Position numbers and translations under genes: made by a program. The notes below the pieces were generated by a model. That model saw nothing but the letters and a program-made list of their open reading frames with translations. It was not told the DNA's origin and made no database searches. This document shows, piece by piece, positions 17,329 through 26,526 of a stretch of 54,203 nucleotides of DNA (its first letter is position 1; each line of letters starts with the position of its first letter). The stretch is from Pseudooceanicola onchidii (GTDB lineage Bacteria; Pseudomonadota; Alphaproteobacteria; Rhodobacterales; Rhodobacteraceae): NCBI RefSeq assembly GCF_004959925.1, contig NZ_SPUW01000005.1:1-54203 (forward strand), in the 5' to 3' direction.

Positions 17329-17792
17329 AGCACCGCCCCCGCGAAATCCGCACCGGTCTCAGCCGCGACATGTTCCCATTGTGACAGCCATAGATGCGCA
17401 AACCGGCGCGCCAGCTTGCCCGACATCGACATTTCCTCGGCATTGGCAATGCTGTCGATCCAGACGGTGCGGGCCCCGATGAGCCGCCCGATAGCCAGCG
17501 CTATGACCCCGGGCAGAGCCCCGGTCGAGATGACGATATCGGGTTTTTTCCACAGTATCAGGGTGGTAACTGTCGCCGCCGATCTCAGGATAGCAATCTT
17601 CTTATTGCGGTTGCAGTCGGGCACGGTGACATAGGGATGGGCATCGAATTCTGCGGCCAGCCCGGTCAGGGTGGTAGCAAATAGCACCTCATGCCCTTCA
17701 AAAGCGGGTCGGAGCAGCATGAGCTGTTGCCAGTGCCCTCCGCCCGAAGCGATGGCGAGGATCCGACGCGGTCGACCGGTGGCGCTTTTCAT
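17325..17792 (-). CDS. Alg14/PssD-like membrane subunit of a split glycosyltransferase
   Basis: 155 residues matching the N-terminal half of split GT28 enzymes (Alg14, PssD, CpsF). ILAIASGGGHWQQLMLLRP near the start is the acceptor-side glycine loop; KPDIVISTGALPGVIALAIG and VWIDSIANAEEMSMSGKL follow. It should anchor the Alg13-like partner at the inner membrane. It overlaps both neighbours by four bases, so the three-gene set 18304-16858 is one operon. Confidence 0.87.
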   Translation of the reverse strand: MKSATGRPRRILAIASGGGHWQQLMLLRPAFEGHEVLFATTLTGLAAEFDAHPYVTVPDCNRNKKIAILRSAATVTTLILWKKPDIVISTGALPGVIALAIGRLIGARTVWIDSIANAEEMSMSGKLARRFAHLWLSQWEHVAAETGADFAGAVL

Positions 17793-18304
17793 TGCGGTGC
17801 CTCTGCAACCGCAGTGCCAGGGTCCAGCATGCGGCCGAAATCCTTGGTCTGAACATTAATGCGGATGACCCGCGCCGGATTGCCCACGACCAAGCTGTTC
17901 GGCGGCACGTCCTTGGTCACCACAGCACCGGCACCGACGATGGAATGGTCACCGATCGTCACACCCGGCATTAGGATACAATGCGCGCCGATCATGCAAT
18001 TGCGGCCAACCCGGGTGTCGCGATACTCCTCCCGCACTAGGTCATGGGTCAGGATCACCGCGCCGAAATTCACTGCCGTGCCCTCGCCAATGTGAATGCC
18101 GCGGGGATAGGTCCGGTCCAGCTTTGCCTTGGTTGAAATCAGTGTGTAGGGATGCAGGTCCATGCCCCAGACACGGGTGAAATACAGCCAGCGCAGCTGC
18201 AGCACGACATCCCGCAGGCGCGTCCGTAGCGTTGGCAACAGGCCATAGCGGCGCACCGCCCGCATAAAGGTGACTTCGTATCGTCCGAAAAAGCGTGTGG
18301 GCAT
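17789..18304 (-). CDS. Hexapeptide-repeat acyltransferase (LbetaH)
   Basis: 171 residues. The second half (about 65-150) is a left-handed beta-helix of hexapeptide repeats (IHIGEGTAVNFGAVILTHD, NCMIGAHCILMPGVTIGDHSIVGAGAVVTKDVPPNSLVVGNPAR) of the maltose/galactoside O-acetyltransferase type. It probably O-acetylates a sugar of the polymer or a lipid-linked intermediate. I placed the start at ATG 18304 (AGGAC just upstream) rather than a TTG ten codons earlier. First gene of a three-gene operon. Confidence 0.85.
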   Translation of the reverse strand: MPTRFFGRYEVTFMRAVRRYGLLPTLRTRLRDVVLQLRWLYFTRVWGMDLHPYTLISTKAKLDRTYPRGIHIGEGTAVNFGAVILTHDLVREEYRDTRVGRNCMIGAHCILMPGVTIGDHSIVGAGAVVTKDVPPNSLVVGNPARVIRINVQTKDFGRMLDPGTAVAEAPQ

Positions 18305-18412
18305 AATGTCCTGGTCTGGTAAGTCCGGCGGCAAAGCGCTGGGCGAGTATGGTCAAATCTCCCGGATGCTCAATGGCAGAGGCCCAGATGCCGCAAATTG
18401 GAGGTGACAGAG

Positions 18413-18985
18413 ATGCTCTCATGGGCGCTGAGCTTTGCCGGAAAGACCTTGGCCTATACGGCCTGCGCCTTTGCCGCGGCTTTGATCCTGTCCCGCCTCG
18501 CCGGGCGGCGGGTGCCACTGCGGGCCTTGCCGGCGCTCTTTCTGCTCCTGTTTTTTATCCTGCTGACGCAGCTGCCAATGCCTGATCCCGCCACCATGAT
18601 CTGTCCGCGGCCTGAGGCCAAGGTCAACCTAATGCCATTCCGTTTCGTGCTGCATTTCCTTGACCTGCAGGCTCGGGGGGACAGCGCACTAACCGACCGG
18701 ACCGTGATGACCGGGTTGGCCAATTTGTTGATCTGTGGCCTGATCGGCGCCGCCCTTATGCCGTTTATGGACCGGCCGGTCCAGGCGGCGGGGTTGGGTC
18801 TTGGCCTGTCGGGGCTGGTGGAACTGACCCAACTGACCGGGGTATTCGGTCTCTTTCCCTGTCCCTATCGCGAGTTCGACGTCGACGACCTGATCCTGAA
18901 TGTCGCGGGGGTCTGGGGCGGATATGTCATCACCCGGGCGCTGCAGAGCCGCTTTTTCCAGCGCGGCGGCGGGGCGGGGCATTGA
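18413..18985 (+). CDS. VanZ-like membrane protein
   Basis: 190 residues with about five membrane helices. NLMPFRFVL (near 73), LVELTQLTGVFG (near 140) and FDVDDLILNVAGVWGGY (near 160) match the VanZ-like family. The family's biochemical role is not settled; members sit in polysaccharide loci and in glycopeptide-resistance loci. GGAGGTG just before ATG 18413 fixes the start. It reads divergently from the acyltransferase operon and heads a plus-strand run of EPS genes to 24123. Confidence 0.8.
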   Translation: MLSWALSFAGKTLAYTACAFAAALILSRLAGRRVPLRALPALFLLLFFILLTQLPMPDPATMICPRPEAKVNLMPFRFVLHFLDLQARGDSALTDRTVMTGLANLLICGLIGAALMPFMDRPVQAAGLGLGLSGLVELTQLTGVFGLFPCPYREFDVDDLILNVAGVWGGYVITRALQSRFFQRGGGAGH

Positions 18986-19050
18986 TCCTCCGGGCCCGGT
19001 GGCTATCGTGGCGCCAACCGTCCCGCGCCTGATTTTTGAATGGAATTTTT

Positions 19051-20112
19051 ATGCCTTTGCCAGACCTTGGTGTTGTCGTCGTGTCCTATAATGGCGCGGA
19101 TGTGCTGCTGGACTGCCTGGAAAGCCTCTGGGCCTCGGACGGGGTGCGGCTGACCGTGGTGGTGGTCGACAACGGCTCGACCGACGGCACGCCGCAGCTC
19201 CTGCGCGACTGGGCGGCGGGGCGACAGGACTGGATGGCACCGGCGGATCTGCCCTTTGCCTGCACCGCCGCGTACAAGCCGATCCCGCTGAGCGAGGATC
19301 CCGCCGACTGGACGGCGGCGGCCGAGGCGGCGGGGCACCGGCTCCTGCTGCTCGATACTGGGCTGAATGCGGGTTTTGCCGGCGGGGTGAACCGCGGGCT
19401 GGAGGTGCTGGCGGCGCAGCCCGGGATCGACCGGTTCTGGGTACTCAATCCTGACAGCGCCGTGCCGCCCGGCACCGCCCGTGCCTTTGCCACAGCGCCC
19501 GAACCGGACGGTGGGTTTTCCCTGATGGGGGGGCGTGTGCTTTATATGCACGATCCGGACATGATCCAGATCGACGGTGGCTATGTGCATCCGGGCAGCG
19601 GCATCACCGGCAATGTCAACCTTGGCGCCAGCCATGTGGCGACGCCGTTGCCCGATGCGTCGGGGTTCGATTTCATCACCGGCGCCAGTATGGTCGCCTC
19701 TCGTCGCTTTTATGAGATCGTGGGGCCGATGCGCGAGGATTACTTCCTTTATTACGAGGAGGTGGACTGGGCGCTGCGCCGGGGGGACCTGCCGCTCGCC
19801 TTCTGTCCCGACGCGCTGCTTTATCACCGGGCCGGAGCCTCGATCGGATCACCCACGCTCGACCGGCCGGCGGCGCCCTTCTCTCTGTATTTCAAGCATC
19901 GGGCGCGGCGGATGTTCCTTCACCGCTTCTTTCCCGGCAGCCGCCTGATCGCTCATGCCTGGACCCTGGGCAAGGCCGGCCAATACATGCTTAGGGGCTA
20001 CCGGGCCGAGGCGTTGGCGCTACTGCGCGGATCCTTCGGCCTGGCGCCGCCTGCGGCGGTACGGGCGCGGTTGTCGGACGAGGCCAAGCGCCGGATCGGC
20101 CTGGCCCAGTGA
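19051..20112 (+). CDS. GT2 family glycosyltransferase, rhamnosyltransferase-like
   Basis: 353 residues with a GT-A fold. GVVVVSYNGADVLLDCLESLW opens the donor-binding half, VVDNGSTDGTPQL follows, NPDSAVPP carries the metal-binding Asp-x-Asp equivalent, and FLYYEEVDWALRR is the motif seen in many GT2 rhamnosyltransferases. With a complete rml operon on the plasmid, dTDP-rhamnose is a sensible donor (inference). A region around residues 65-95 is longer than usual. The ATG at 19051 is preferred to a TTG 15 bases earlier. Confidence 0.86.
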   Translation: MPLPDLGVVVVSYNGADVLLDCLESLWASDGVRLTVVVVDNGSTDGTPQLLRDWAAGRQDWMAPADLPFACTAAYKPIPLSEDPADWTAAAEAAGHRLLLLDTGLNAGFAGGVNRGLEVLAAQPGIDRFWVLNPDSAVPPGTARAFATAPEPDGGFSLMGGRVLYMHDPDMIQIDGGYVHPGSGITGNVNLGASHVATPLPDASGFDFITGASMVASRRFYEIVGPMREDYFLYYEEVDWALRRGDLPLAFCPDALLYHRAGASIGSPTLDRPAAPFSLYFKHRARRMFLHRFFPGSRLIAHAWTLGKAGQYMLRGYRAEALALLRGSFGLAPPAAVRARLSDEAKRRIGLAQ

Positions 20113-20405
20113 ACCTCGTGGTTGATGCTAACGATCCGTAGCCCATTTAGGAAACAGTTGTCCTGACCGGGAGCGCCTGTTGCAGCCTTGGCGACTGGCG
20201 ACTGGCGACTGGCGGATGCGGTTCGCACAACGATGAGGCCTATCGCTAGGCGGTGGGGCTGACAGCCCCGGCCAGGGGCAGCTTGGAAAATGCCAACTGC
20301 GCCCCTGATGCTGTCCAGCTCCGGTTGTCGGCGAATTGGCGCAGTCCCCTTGTTTCGCCTCGACTTTGCAGCCTCTCTTGGCGATGCTAAAGGGGTGAGA
20401 CTGGC
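20113..20405. other. Intergenic region with a short tandem repeat
   Basis: 293 bases without a gene. Three tandem copies of GGCGACT (20190-20210) followed by GGCG form a small low-complexity tract. No terminator with a T-run is visible. A promoter for the downstream Wzy-like gene may lie here. Confidence 0.4.
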
Positions 20406-21941
20406 ATGAGAGCCAAGCGAAACGAGGTGAGCGTGGTCGCAGCCGACCAAACACGGGGCAAGGGGTGGTACGGCCGCCTTGGCGGGGAAAGGCTGAGTCC
20501 GATCAAGGTGCAGAAATCGCGGCTGCCGTTGATGATCTTTCTGCTATGCCTCTTTATGCCTTTCCTGCGGGAAGTGGGCGGCCTGGCGCTGACACCCACG
20601 CGGCTGTTTCTTCTCGCGACGATGCTGCCCTTTCTGTATAAACTGGTGTCTGGACAGATCGGCCGATTCACTTGGGTCGATGGCTTCATGCTGCTGCATG
20701 GTCTCTGGGTCTTTGTGGCGCTGATCGCGGTGCACGGGACTGAGCGGATTCCTTTTGCCGGAATCACCGTGGTCGAACTAGTGGGTGGCTATTTCGCCGG
20801 CCGGGTACTAGTGCGCGATGCCGAGGATTACCGCTGGTTCCTGCGCTTTATCTTTGTTGTGCTACTTTGTTTGGCACCACTGGTTCTAATCGAAAGCCTT
20901 ACCGGCAAGCTGATTATCCCTGATTTTTTCCGAGGAATTTTTGACACCCCGACGCGGGACCGTAGCGCCCGTGGCCGCATGGGGATGGAGCGGGTGCAGA
21001 TGGTCTTCGATCACCCGATCCTCTGGGGGCTGTTCTGCGTGACCATGCTGGCGAATTTCGTCATGCTGTTGCATGGCCGGGGCGTATTGCGCTGGTTCGC
21101 GGCTATCTTTGTTCTCTGGCTGACCATGACGTCGCTGTCTTCCGGTCCGCTTCTTGCCTGTTTTCTGTCGCTCTTTCTGCTGGCTTGGAACTGGATTATG
21201 AAGGGGCGCTGGAAACTGTTGATCATCCTGTCGATCATCCTTTATGTCGGGGTCGATATGGCGTCCAACCGGACACCAGTGACCATTCTGATTAGCAACC
21301 TGACCTTCAATTCACTCAGCGCTTGGACCCGGATCGCGCAGTTCGATGCGGGAATGGAGTCGGTGCGCAACAACCCTCTGTTCGGGATCGGTTTCAACGA
21401 GATGCCACGCCCTTCTTGGGTCAACGCCTCGATCGATAATTTCTGGCTGGTCTCGGCCGTGCGCTACGGCGTTATTGCTGTCGTTTCGGTCATGTTGGCC
21501 TTCATTTCACATCTTTGGTTGGCCAGTCGGTTGACAATTTCCAACCTCGATACCAACCGGTTGCGGATCGGTCACCTGATTGCCTTTTCGACGCATTTCT
21601 TCGTCTTGGCGACGGTGCATGTCTGGAGCGCTGTTGGCGTCTTCATCATGTTCTACATGGGCGCCGGGGCGTGGCTCTATACCTCTCAACTCGATATTGA
21701 CCCGGATATGCCTGATCCGGAAGAGGAGGGACCGCAGCAGGCCACCTCGCCTTATAGCCGCTTTGTCCAAACGCCGAACCCCGGACGGGGCCGCCCTGAT
21801 CTGGGGGGCGCAGCCCGCGCCGACGCGTTGCAGACCGCACGCGGCCTTAGCTCCAGCTACAGTCGCGGGTGGAACGAGACACAGGAGCGCCTGGGGTTGG
21901 TGCGTCGTCGCGCTGCCAAGCAGGGACCCGGGCGTAAATGA
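20406..21941 (+). CDS. Wzy-like polysaccharide polymerase / O-antigen ligase-like membrane protein
   Basis: 511 residues, about ten to eleven membrane helices between residues 38 and 430, and a hydrophilic 70-residue C-terminal tail. The layout and the short motif FNSLSAWTRIAQFDAGMESVRNNPLFGIGF-like segment (near 300) match the Wzy/WaaL superfamily, in which a periplasmic loop with conserved Arg and an NP-x-x-G-x-G motif acts on lipid-linked sugars. As the only such protein on the plasmid it is the best candidate polymerase of the repeat unit. It overlaps the next gene by four bases. Confidence 0.85.
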   Translation: MRAKRNEVSVVAADQTRGKGWYGRLGGERLSPIKVQKSRLPLMIFLLCLFMPFLREVGGLALTPTRLFLLATMLPFLYKLVSGQIGRFTWVDGFMLLHGLWVFVALIAVHGTERIPFAGITVVELVGGYFAGRVLVRDAEDYRWFLRFIFVVLLCLAPLVLIESLTGKLIIPDFFRGIFDTPTRDRSARGRMGMERVQMVFDHPILWGLFCVTMLANFVMLLHGRGVLRWFAAIFVLWLTMTSLSSGPLLACFLSLFLLAWNWIMKGRWKLLIILSIILYVGVDMASNRTPVTILISNLTFNSLSAWTRIAQFDAGMESVRNNPLFGIGFNEMPRPSWVNASIDNFWLVSAVRYGVIAVVSVMLAFISHLWLASRLTISNLDTNRLRIGHLIAFSTHFFVLATVHVWSAVGVFIMFYMGAGAWLYTSQLDIDPDMPDPEEEGPQQATSPYSRFVQTPNPGRGRPDLGGAARADALQTARGLSSSYSRGWNETQERLGLVRRRAAKQGPGRK

Positions 21942-22858
21942 CGATCCCTCAAGTCAGTGTGGTGATCCCGTGCTATAATCGGGAGGGCAGTGTTCGCGAG
22001 GCGATAGAGAGCGTGCTGGCCCAGGATTTCAGCGATATCGAGGTGATCGCGGTCGACGACAATTCCTCAGATGACACCTTCACGACACTCGAGACCATCT
22101 CGGATCCACGCTTCCGAGCGGTGCGTAATCCCGGGCCCCGTGGCGCGGCTTCAAACCGCAATCATGGCGCCAGTCTGGCCTGCGCGCCTTGGATCGCCTT
22201 TCAGGACAGCGACGATGTTTGGCTGCCGGGCAAGCTCTCGAAACAGATGGTGCAGTTGAAAGGTAGTGATTTCGTCGCTGGATATTGTGGCATGCTGGTC
22301 AAGGAAAACGCCGACCCGGGAACGCCGATTATCGACCGGCATCCCGATCCTGCCATCGCTCCCCTGTCGGGGCATATCCTGCCGAGCCTGATCCGGAGCA
22401 GCTATCTCTCAACCCAGATTCTGGTCATCCGGCGTGATGTGTTCGAGGCTGTCCATGGCTTCGACACCAATCTCCCCGCGCTTGAAGACTGGGAGCTGAT
22501 GCTGCGGATCGCCATGGAGGGGCCGGTGGCATTCTTGGACGAGGACTTGGTGATCCAGCGGATGTCGACCAATTCGATCACCCGCTCCGACCGGCGGCGG
22601 GTGGCCGCGCAGGAGATGATCTTGGAGCGGCACCGCGAGACGATCACGGGGTTTCCCGGTATGCTGGCCTTTCACCACCATCGGTTGGCGGGTGGGTACC
22701 GGATGCTGGGCGACATGACCCGTGCCGCGGCCCATGCCCGGGGGGCTTGGGCCGCGGCTCCGGGTCAGCCGAAATATTTGGTCAACATGATCCGTCTGTC
22801 AGCCTTGGCCCTGCTGTGGCCTGGCTTGGGCGATAAGGGAGAGGGGGGGCGTTCATGA
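21938..22858 (+). CDS. GT2 family glycosyltransferase
   Basis: 306 residues, GT-A fold. VSVVIPCYNREGSVREAIES at the start, VDDNSSDDTF, and FQDSDDVWLPGKL carrying the metal-binding acidic residues near 88-92. ALEDWELMLRIAMEG is the acceptor-side acidic helix. No membrane anchor. It overlaps the polymerase gene upstream and the beta-helix gene downstream by four bases each, so all three are translated together. The sugar is unknown. Confidence 0.88.
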   Translation: MTIPQVSVVIPCYNREGSVREAIESVLAQDFSDIEVIAVDDNSSDDTFTTLETISDPRFRAVRNPGPRGAASNRNHGASLACAPWIAFQDSDDVWLPGKLSKQMVQLKGSDFVAGYCGMLVKENADPGTPIIDRHPDPAIAPLSGHILPSLIRSSYLSTQILVIRRDVFEAVHGFDTNLPALEDWELMLRIAMEGPVAFLDEDLVIQRMSTNSITRSDRRRVAAQEMILERHRETITGFPGMLAFHHHRLAGGYRMLGDMTRAAAHARGAWAAAPGQPKYLVNMIRLSALALLWPGLGDKGEGGRS

Positions 22859-24123
22859 TCCGACAGATCATCGCTGTTTGCAGCCTTGTGGCGGGGCTGG
22901 TCCTACCGGTTCCGGGCGCTGGGGCGAGAGATTATTGGGTGGTACCGGCCGGGGTCGACGCCGCCGACTCGGGTGAGGGCATCGCCGCATCGCCTTTCAG
23001 GTCGGTCAAGGCGGCGTTGCGCAGCGGTCGGCTGCGCGGTGGTGACCGGTTGATCCTACGAGATGGCTTTCATGGCGAACTTGTCCTGAACGGCTACAAG
23101 CTTGGGAAAAGGCCCGATTTCGACCCGCCGCTGGTAATCCGGTCCGAGAATCCCCGGGCCGCGCGGTTCAGTCATATCGAGTTGGTGCATTTGTCGGGAC
23201 TGACCTTAGAGAACCTAGCGGTTTGGCCGGACGGACCTTTCCCGCTGGAGGCCCCCCCTCCTCTCGTCTCGACCGCGGGCAATGCCTCGCGAGTCCGGCT
23301 CGAGGGGCTTGATCTCCGGGCTGGCGAGGATGCGCCCAGAACCTACATGTCTTGGACTAAGGAAGATTGGACACAGACACGGCGGATGCATGGAGCCTTC
23401 CTCAGGGGGGCGGACAATGCCATGATCGACAGTCGAGTCGTGGGTGTTGCCTTCGGTATACAGGCCATGGGTGACCGGGCAGAAATCATCGGCAACCAAG
23501 TCGAGGGGTTCAGCGGCGATGCGCTGCGTGGCATCGGCGACAATTCTCGTTTCATCGGCAACCATGTTGAGAACTGCGTCCAGGTCGACGGCAACCATGC
23601 CGACGGCTTTCAGTCCTGGGCATCCAAGGGCGATTACAACGGCCGCAAGGTGGTGACGGACCTACAAATCCTGCGAAACGTTATCTTGGAGTGGACTGGG
23701 CCGCCGTCGCATCCGCTGCGCTGTTCGCTGCAGGGCATCGGCCTGTTCGACGGTTACTATCGGCGGCCCGTCATCCGCGACAACCTAGTCGCGGTCAGCG
23801 CCTATCACGGTATCTCCCTCTATGGCGGGGTCGATGGTCAGATCCTGAGCAACACGGTGGTGCATATTTCGGGCCAACCCGCGTCCCAGCCCTGGATCAT
23901 GCTGGGCGATAAGAAGAACGGCCTGACTAATGCTCGCAACCGGGTCGAGGGAAATATCGCTATGGCCTACAAATTCGTCCCCGGGCCACTGCGGGCGAAT
24001 TCTGTGATCAAGTTTCCGGCCCGCGATTTCGTCGACCCCAGCCATTTCGACTATCAGCTCAGACCTGACAGCAGCCTGCGCCAAGTGCCCGGTTTCTCCC
24101 CGGGAGAATGGCGGCAACGCTGA
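22855..24123 (+). CDS. Secreted right-handed parallel beta-helix protein
   Basis: 422 residues. The N-terminal signal peptide (MIRQIIAVCSLVAGLVL..., probably cut after GAGA) sends it to the periplasm. The opening YWVVPAGVDAADSGEG...ASPFRSVKAAL is the usual start of secreted beta-helix proteins, and repeated coils follow to about residue 370 (IIGNQVEGFSGDAL, FIGNHVENCVQVDGN, LQILRNVILEW, ILSNTVVHISG). The NHADGFQSW stretch is a possible catalytic His-Asp area. This fold serves lyases, hydrolases and C5-epimerases; the position behind the polymerase gene suggests it trims or modifies the EPS in the periplasm. Activity unknown. Confidence 0.8.
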   Translation: MIRQIIAVCSLVAGLVLPVPGAGARDYWVVPAGVDAADSGEGIAASPFRSVKAALRSGRLRGGDRLILRDGFHGELVLNGYKLGKRPDFDPPLVIRSENPRAARFSHIELVHLSGLTLENLAVWPDGPFPLEAPPPLVSTAGNASRVRLEGLDLRAGEDAPRTYMSWTKEDWTQTRRMHGAFLRGADNAMIDSRVVGVAFGIQAMGDRAEIIGNQVEGFSGDALRGIGDNSRFIGNHVENCVQVDGNHADGFQSWASKGDYNGRKVVTDLQILRNVILEWTGPPSHPLRCSLQGIGLFDGYYRRPVIRDNLVAVSAYHGISLYGGVDGQILSNTVVHISGQPASQPWIMLGDKKNGLTNARNRVEGNIAMAYKFVPGPLRANSVIKFPARDFVDPSHFDYQLRPDSSLRQVPGFSPGEWRQR

Positions 24124-24405
24124 GTGCGGCGCGGGGCACGTAATGCGCGGTAGTATGATCCCCAATAACAGGGTAGCAGTCTTGATCTGACGCCTCCGGC
24201 GCGGGTGAGCAGCGTTTCGCAGTTAGGTTTTGTCTGGGTGAGCACTGTCTCTCCGGTCCTGAGCATGGCGCTGGTGGTGCTCTTTTCCAGACCGCAGACC
24301 CTGCCAGGCCGGGTCTTGGCTCTGCGGCCGATGGTGCGAGCCATCGGCCACGCGCTAGACCTGCTGGACTGCCCCCAAATCGAACTCCCGCACCGGGCCT
24401 TGGTT
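24124..24405. other. Intergenic region between convergent genes
   Basis: 282 bases between the 3' ends of the beta-helix gene and the minus-strand operon. Open frames exist on both strands but none has a convincing start or family. I see no strong terminator. Confidence 0.4.
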
Positions 24406-25338
24406 TTAGTTTTTCCAGAGCCTGATTTTGGTCTCGAGCCCGAGAAGCCGGGCCGCCAGCCGGTGCAGCCTGGTGCCGGGATGGTCGCGGTAGCCCGTCG
24501 ACCGGGCGGCGATCAGTGCCGTGCGGCCCAGATCGGTATAGCCCGCGACAAAGGCGGCGCGGGCAATGTGGTAGAGCTCGCGGCTCAGCAACGGCGCGCT
24601 GTCGGCGAACGAGGTGCCGGGGATCTTGGACAGCAGGCCCGAAACCGCCCGGTAGCGGCTGTCGAGCGCCTTGCGCGACTGGCTGCGGCTAATCGAGTCG
24701 GGATTGGCCCGGTCATAGACTGCCGCGCCCTCTTCGTTCTTCCAGATCACTGGCTGCGACAGCAGCGCGCGTAGCGTGACCTCGAGATCTTGGGCCCGGG
24801 CAAGGCTTTCATCCCAGCCGCCCACGGAATTGAGAAAGGCGACCCGCCACAGGATACCCGGCGGGCTGACGTAATCACCCTGCATCCAGCCCCGGAAGAA
24901 GGCCTCAGGCGCGACCTGTCCTTGGTAGAGATGGCGCATCACGCGCGGGCCGGTGCCCTCTTCGACATGCAGGTTCGACAGCACCATGTCGGCCTCATGG
25001 GCCAGCGCGACGCGCATAGCGCCGCCCAGCACGTCGCCCTCGAAATAATCGTCGGCATCAAGGAAGACGACGTAATCCATGCCACATTCTGTGGCCCAGG
25101 CAAGGCCTCGATTGCGGGCATGGCAGGCACCGCAGTTGGCCCCCGTCAGCAGGGTCAGCCGCGGATCCTTCATCGCCTCGACCACCGCGACCGATCCGTC
25201 GGAGGAGCCGTCATCAACCACGACCACCTCGAGGCCGGGCCAGTCCTGCGCCAGAGCCGAGCCGACCGTGCGGGTGATCCATGTCTCGGCATTGTAGCAG
25301 GGGATGACGATGCAGGCGCGGGCAGGGGGCTCGGACAT
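24406..25338 (-). CDS. GT2 family glycosyltransferase
   Basis: 310 residues, GT-A fold. ACIVIPCYNAETWITRTVGS at the start, VVVVDDGSSDGSVAVV, and VVFLDADDYFEGDV with the Asp-x-Asp-type metal site near 95. AQDLEVTLRALL is the likely acceptor-side acidic helix. It is the last gene of the minus-strand EPS operon, two bases after the pyruvyltransferase gene. Donor and acceptor unknown. Confidence 0.88.
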   Translation of the reverse strand: MSEPPARACIVIPCYNAETWITRTVGSALAQDWPGLEVVVVDDGSSDGSVAVVEAMKDPRLTLLTGANCGACHARNRGLAWATECGMDYVVFLDADDYFEGDVLGGAMRVALAHEADMVLSNLHVEEGTGPRVMRHLYQGQVAPEAFFRGWMQGDYVSPPGILWRVAFLNSVGGWDESLARAQDLEVTLRALLSQPVIWKNEEGAAVYDRANPDSISRSQSRKALDSRYRAVSGLLSKIPGTSFADSAPLLSRELYHIARAAFVAGYTDLGRTALIAARSTGYRDHPGTRLHRLAARLLGLETKIRLWKN

Positions 25339-25340
25339 GG

Positions 25341-26504
25341 TCAGCCTGCCTTTGGACGGCGACGGATGATCTCGTCGATTGTCTGCCAGGCCTCTTTGGC
25401 GCGGGCCTTTTCCTTCTGCGCGGCTGTGGCCAGTCGGGCCCGGGCCTCCGGATCCTGTGCTTCGGCGGCAAACCGCGCGAGGGCGTCGGGCCAGTCCTGA
25501 GGCGCGTCGATCCGAACCAGATGCGCATCCATACCATAATCCGCCAGAAGTTCCTCGTATTTGTGGCTCCAGCCGCAGGCGAGACTGGGAACACCGGCCG
25601 ACAGGCCGCTGACGAGCCCGTGGAATCGCGAGGAGATCAGGGCGCCACCGGCGCCAATGATCGCCTTGGTCTCGACTGCATCAGCGGGATCGACGATTTC
25701 GGCCGGGGTATCTAGCCGGTTGTTCAACTCTTCGGCGAGTGTCATGTCACGATGGCCCTCATGGACCAGGATACAGGTCCGGGGGGTCACCCTGCGCAGG
25801 CAGGCCACCGCCTGGACCAGGAAATCCAAGTATCCATCGTGAGCCGCATCGCCATAGGCCTCGAGCATCTTGCTGTTCGGCACAATGAACCCCGCGCCGC
25901 GTAGATGAGCCCGGGCCTCGGGTAGGGTGGGCTGCAGCAGGTTGGTGAAATCCGGCGCATCCCGCGCGGTCGTGACGCCAACCTCGCGCAGATAACCCGC
26001 GCTCTGGCGGTCACGGGCAAAGACCAGATCCATCTTGCTCAGGACCTCGGAAAGGTGTGCCGCGAAGCCTGGTTCGGTGAAGGGCCCCCAGGCCTGTGGC
26101 AGGGCGATGACCACCTTGCCCTCAGCCTTCCAGAGGTCGATGAACCGGCCGATCTGGTGCTCCATCTTGGCGTTGCCCCAGAAATCCCCATAGGCAAAGC
26201 CCGAGGAGTCCAAGATGACGTCGATTTCGGAACTATGCAGCAGGCCCAGTTTCTCGCGCTGGCTGCGGCCGCACTTGGTCAGCTGACCCTTCAGCCGTTT
26301 CAGCACAGGCCCGGTGGACCAGTCCGCCGGGGTGACGGCCCAGACCCCCATGCGCAGCCGGTCTTCGAAGGGCATGGCGATGTCGACCGCGACCCGGGCG
26401 CCGGGAAAGCGTTGCAGGATCTGGTCGCGGATCGCTGCCAGCATCAGGCAGGCGCCCTTGTTGGCCGGGTCGATGCCGAGGACTTGGACAGTGAGCGGGG
26501 TCAT
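25341..26504 (-). CDS. Polysaccharide pyruvyltransferase family protein
   Basis: 387 residues of the CsaB/WcaK/AmsJ pyruvyltransferase superfamily, which transfers pyruvate from phosphoenolpyruvate as a ketal onto a sugar. ILDSSGFAYGDFWG is in the N-terminal half, DLVFARDRQSAGYLREVG near 180-200, and the strongly conserved SSRFHGLVSGLSAGVPSL near 290. Pyruvyl ketals add negative charge to EPS such as succinoglycan, so the polymer is probably acidic. Within the superfamily the exact substrate cannot be read from the sequence. Confidence 0.85.
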   Translation of the reverse strand: MTPLTVQVLGIDPANKGACLMLAAIRDQILQRFPGARVAVDIAMPFEDRLRMGVWAVTPADWSTGPVLKRLKGQLTKCGRSQREKLGLLHSSEIDVILDSSGFAYGDFWGNAKMEHQIGRFIDLWKAEGKVVIALPQAWGPFTEPGFAAHLSEVLSKMDLVFARDRQSAGYLREVGVTTARDAPDFTNLLQPTLPEARAHLRGAGFIVPNSKMLEAYGDAAHDGYLDFLVQAVACLRRVTPRTCILVHEGHRDMTLAEELNNRLDTPAEIVDPADAVETKAIIGAGGALISSRFHGLVSGLSAGVPSLACGWSHKYEELLADYGMDAHLVRIDAPQDWPDALARFAAEAQDPEARARLATAAQKEKARAKEAWQTIDEIIRRRPKAG

Positions 26505-26526
26505 GGGATCTCTCGGTAGAAGCGGA

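Noticed and set aside
20190-20214. Tandem GGCGACT copies as a regulatory or CRISPR-like array
   Set aside because: Only three 7-base units with no spacers; simple slippage explains it.
24054-24344. Open frames on both strands in the gap after the beta-helix gene
   Set aside because: They overlap the end of a solid gene, lack starts with ribosome sites and match nothing I know. A decayed gene is possible but cannot be supported.
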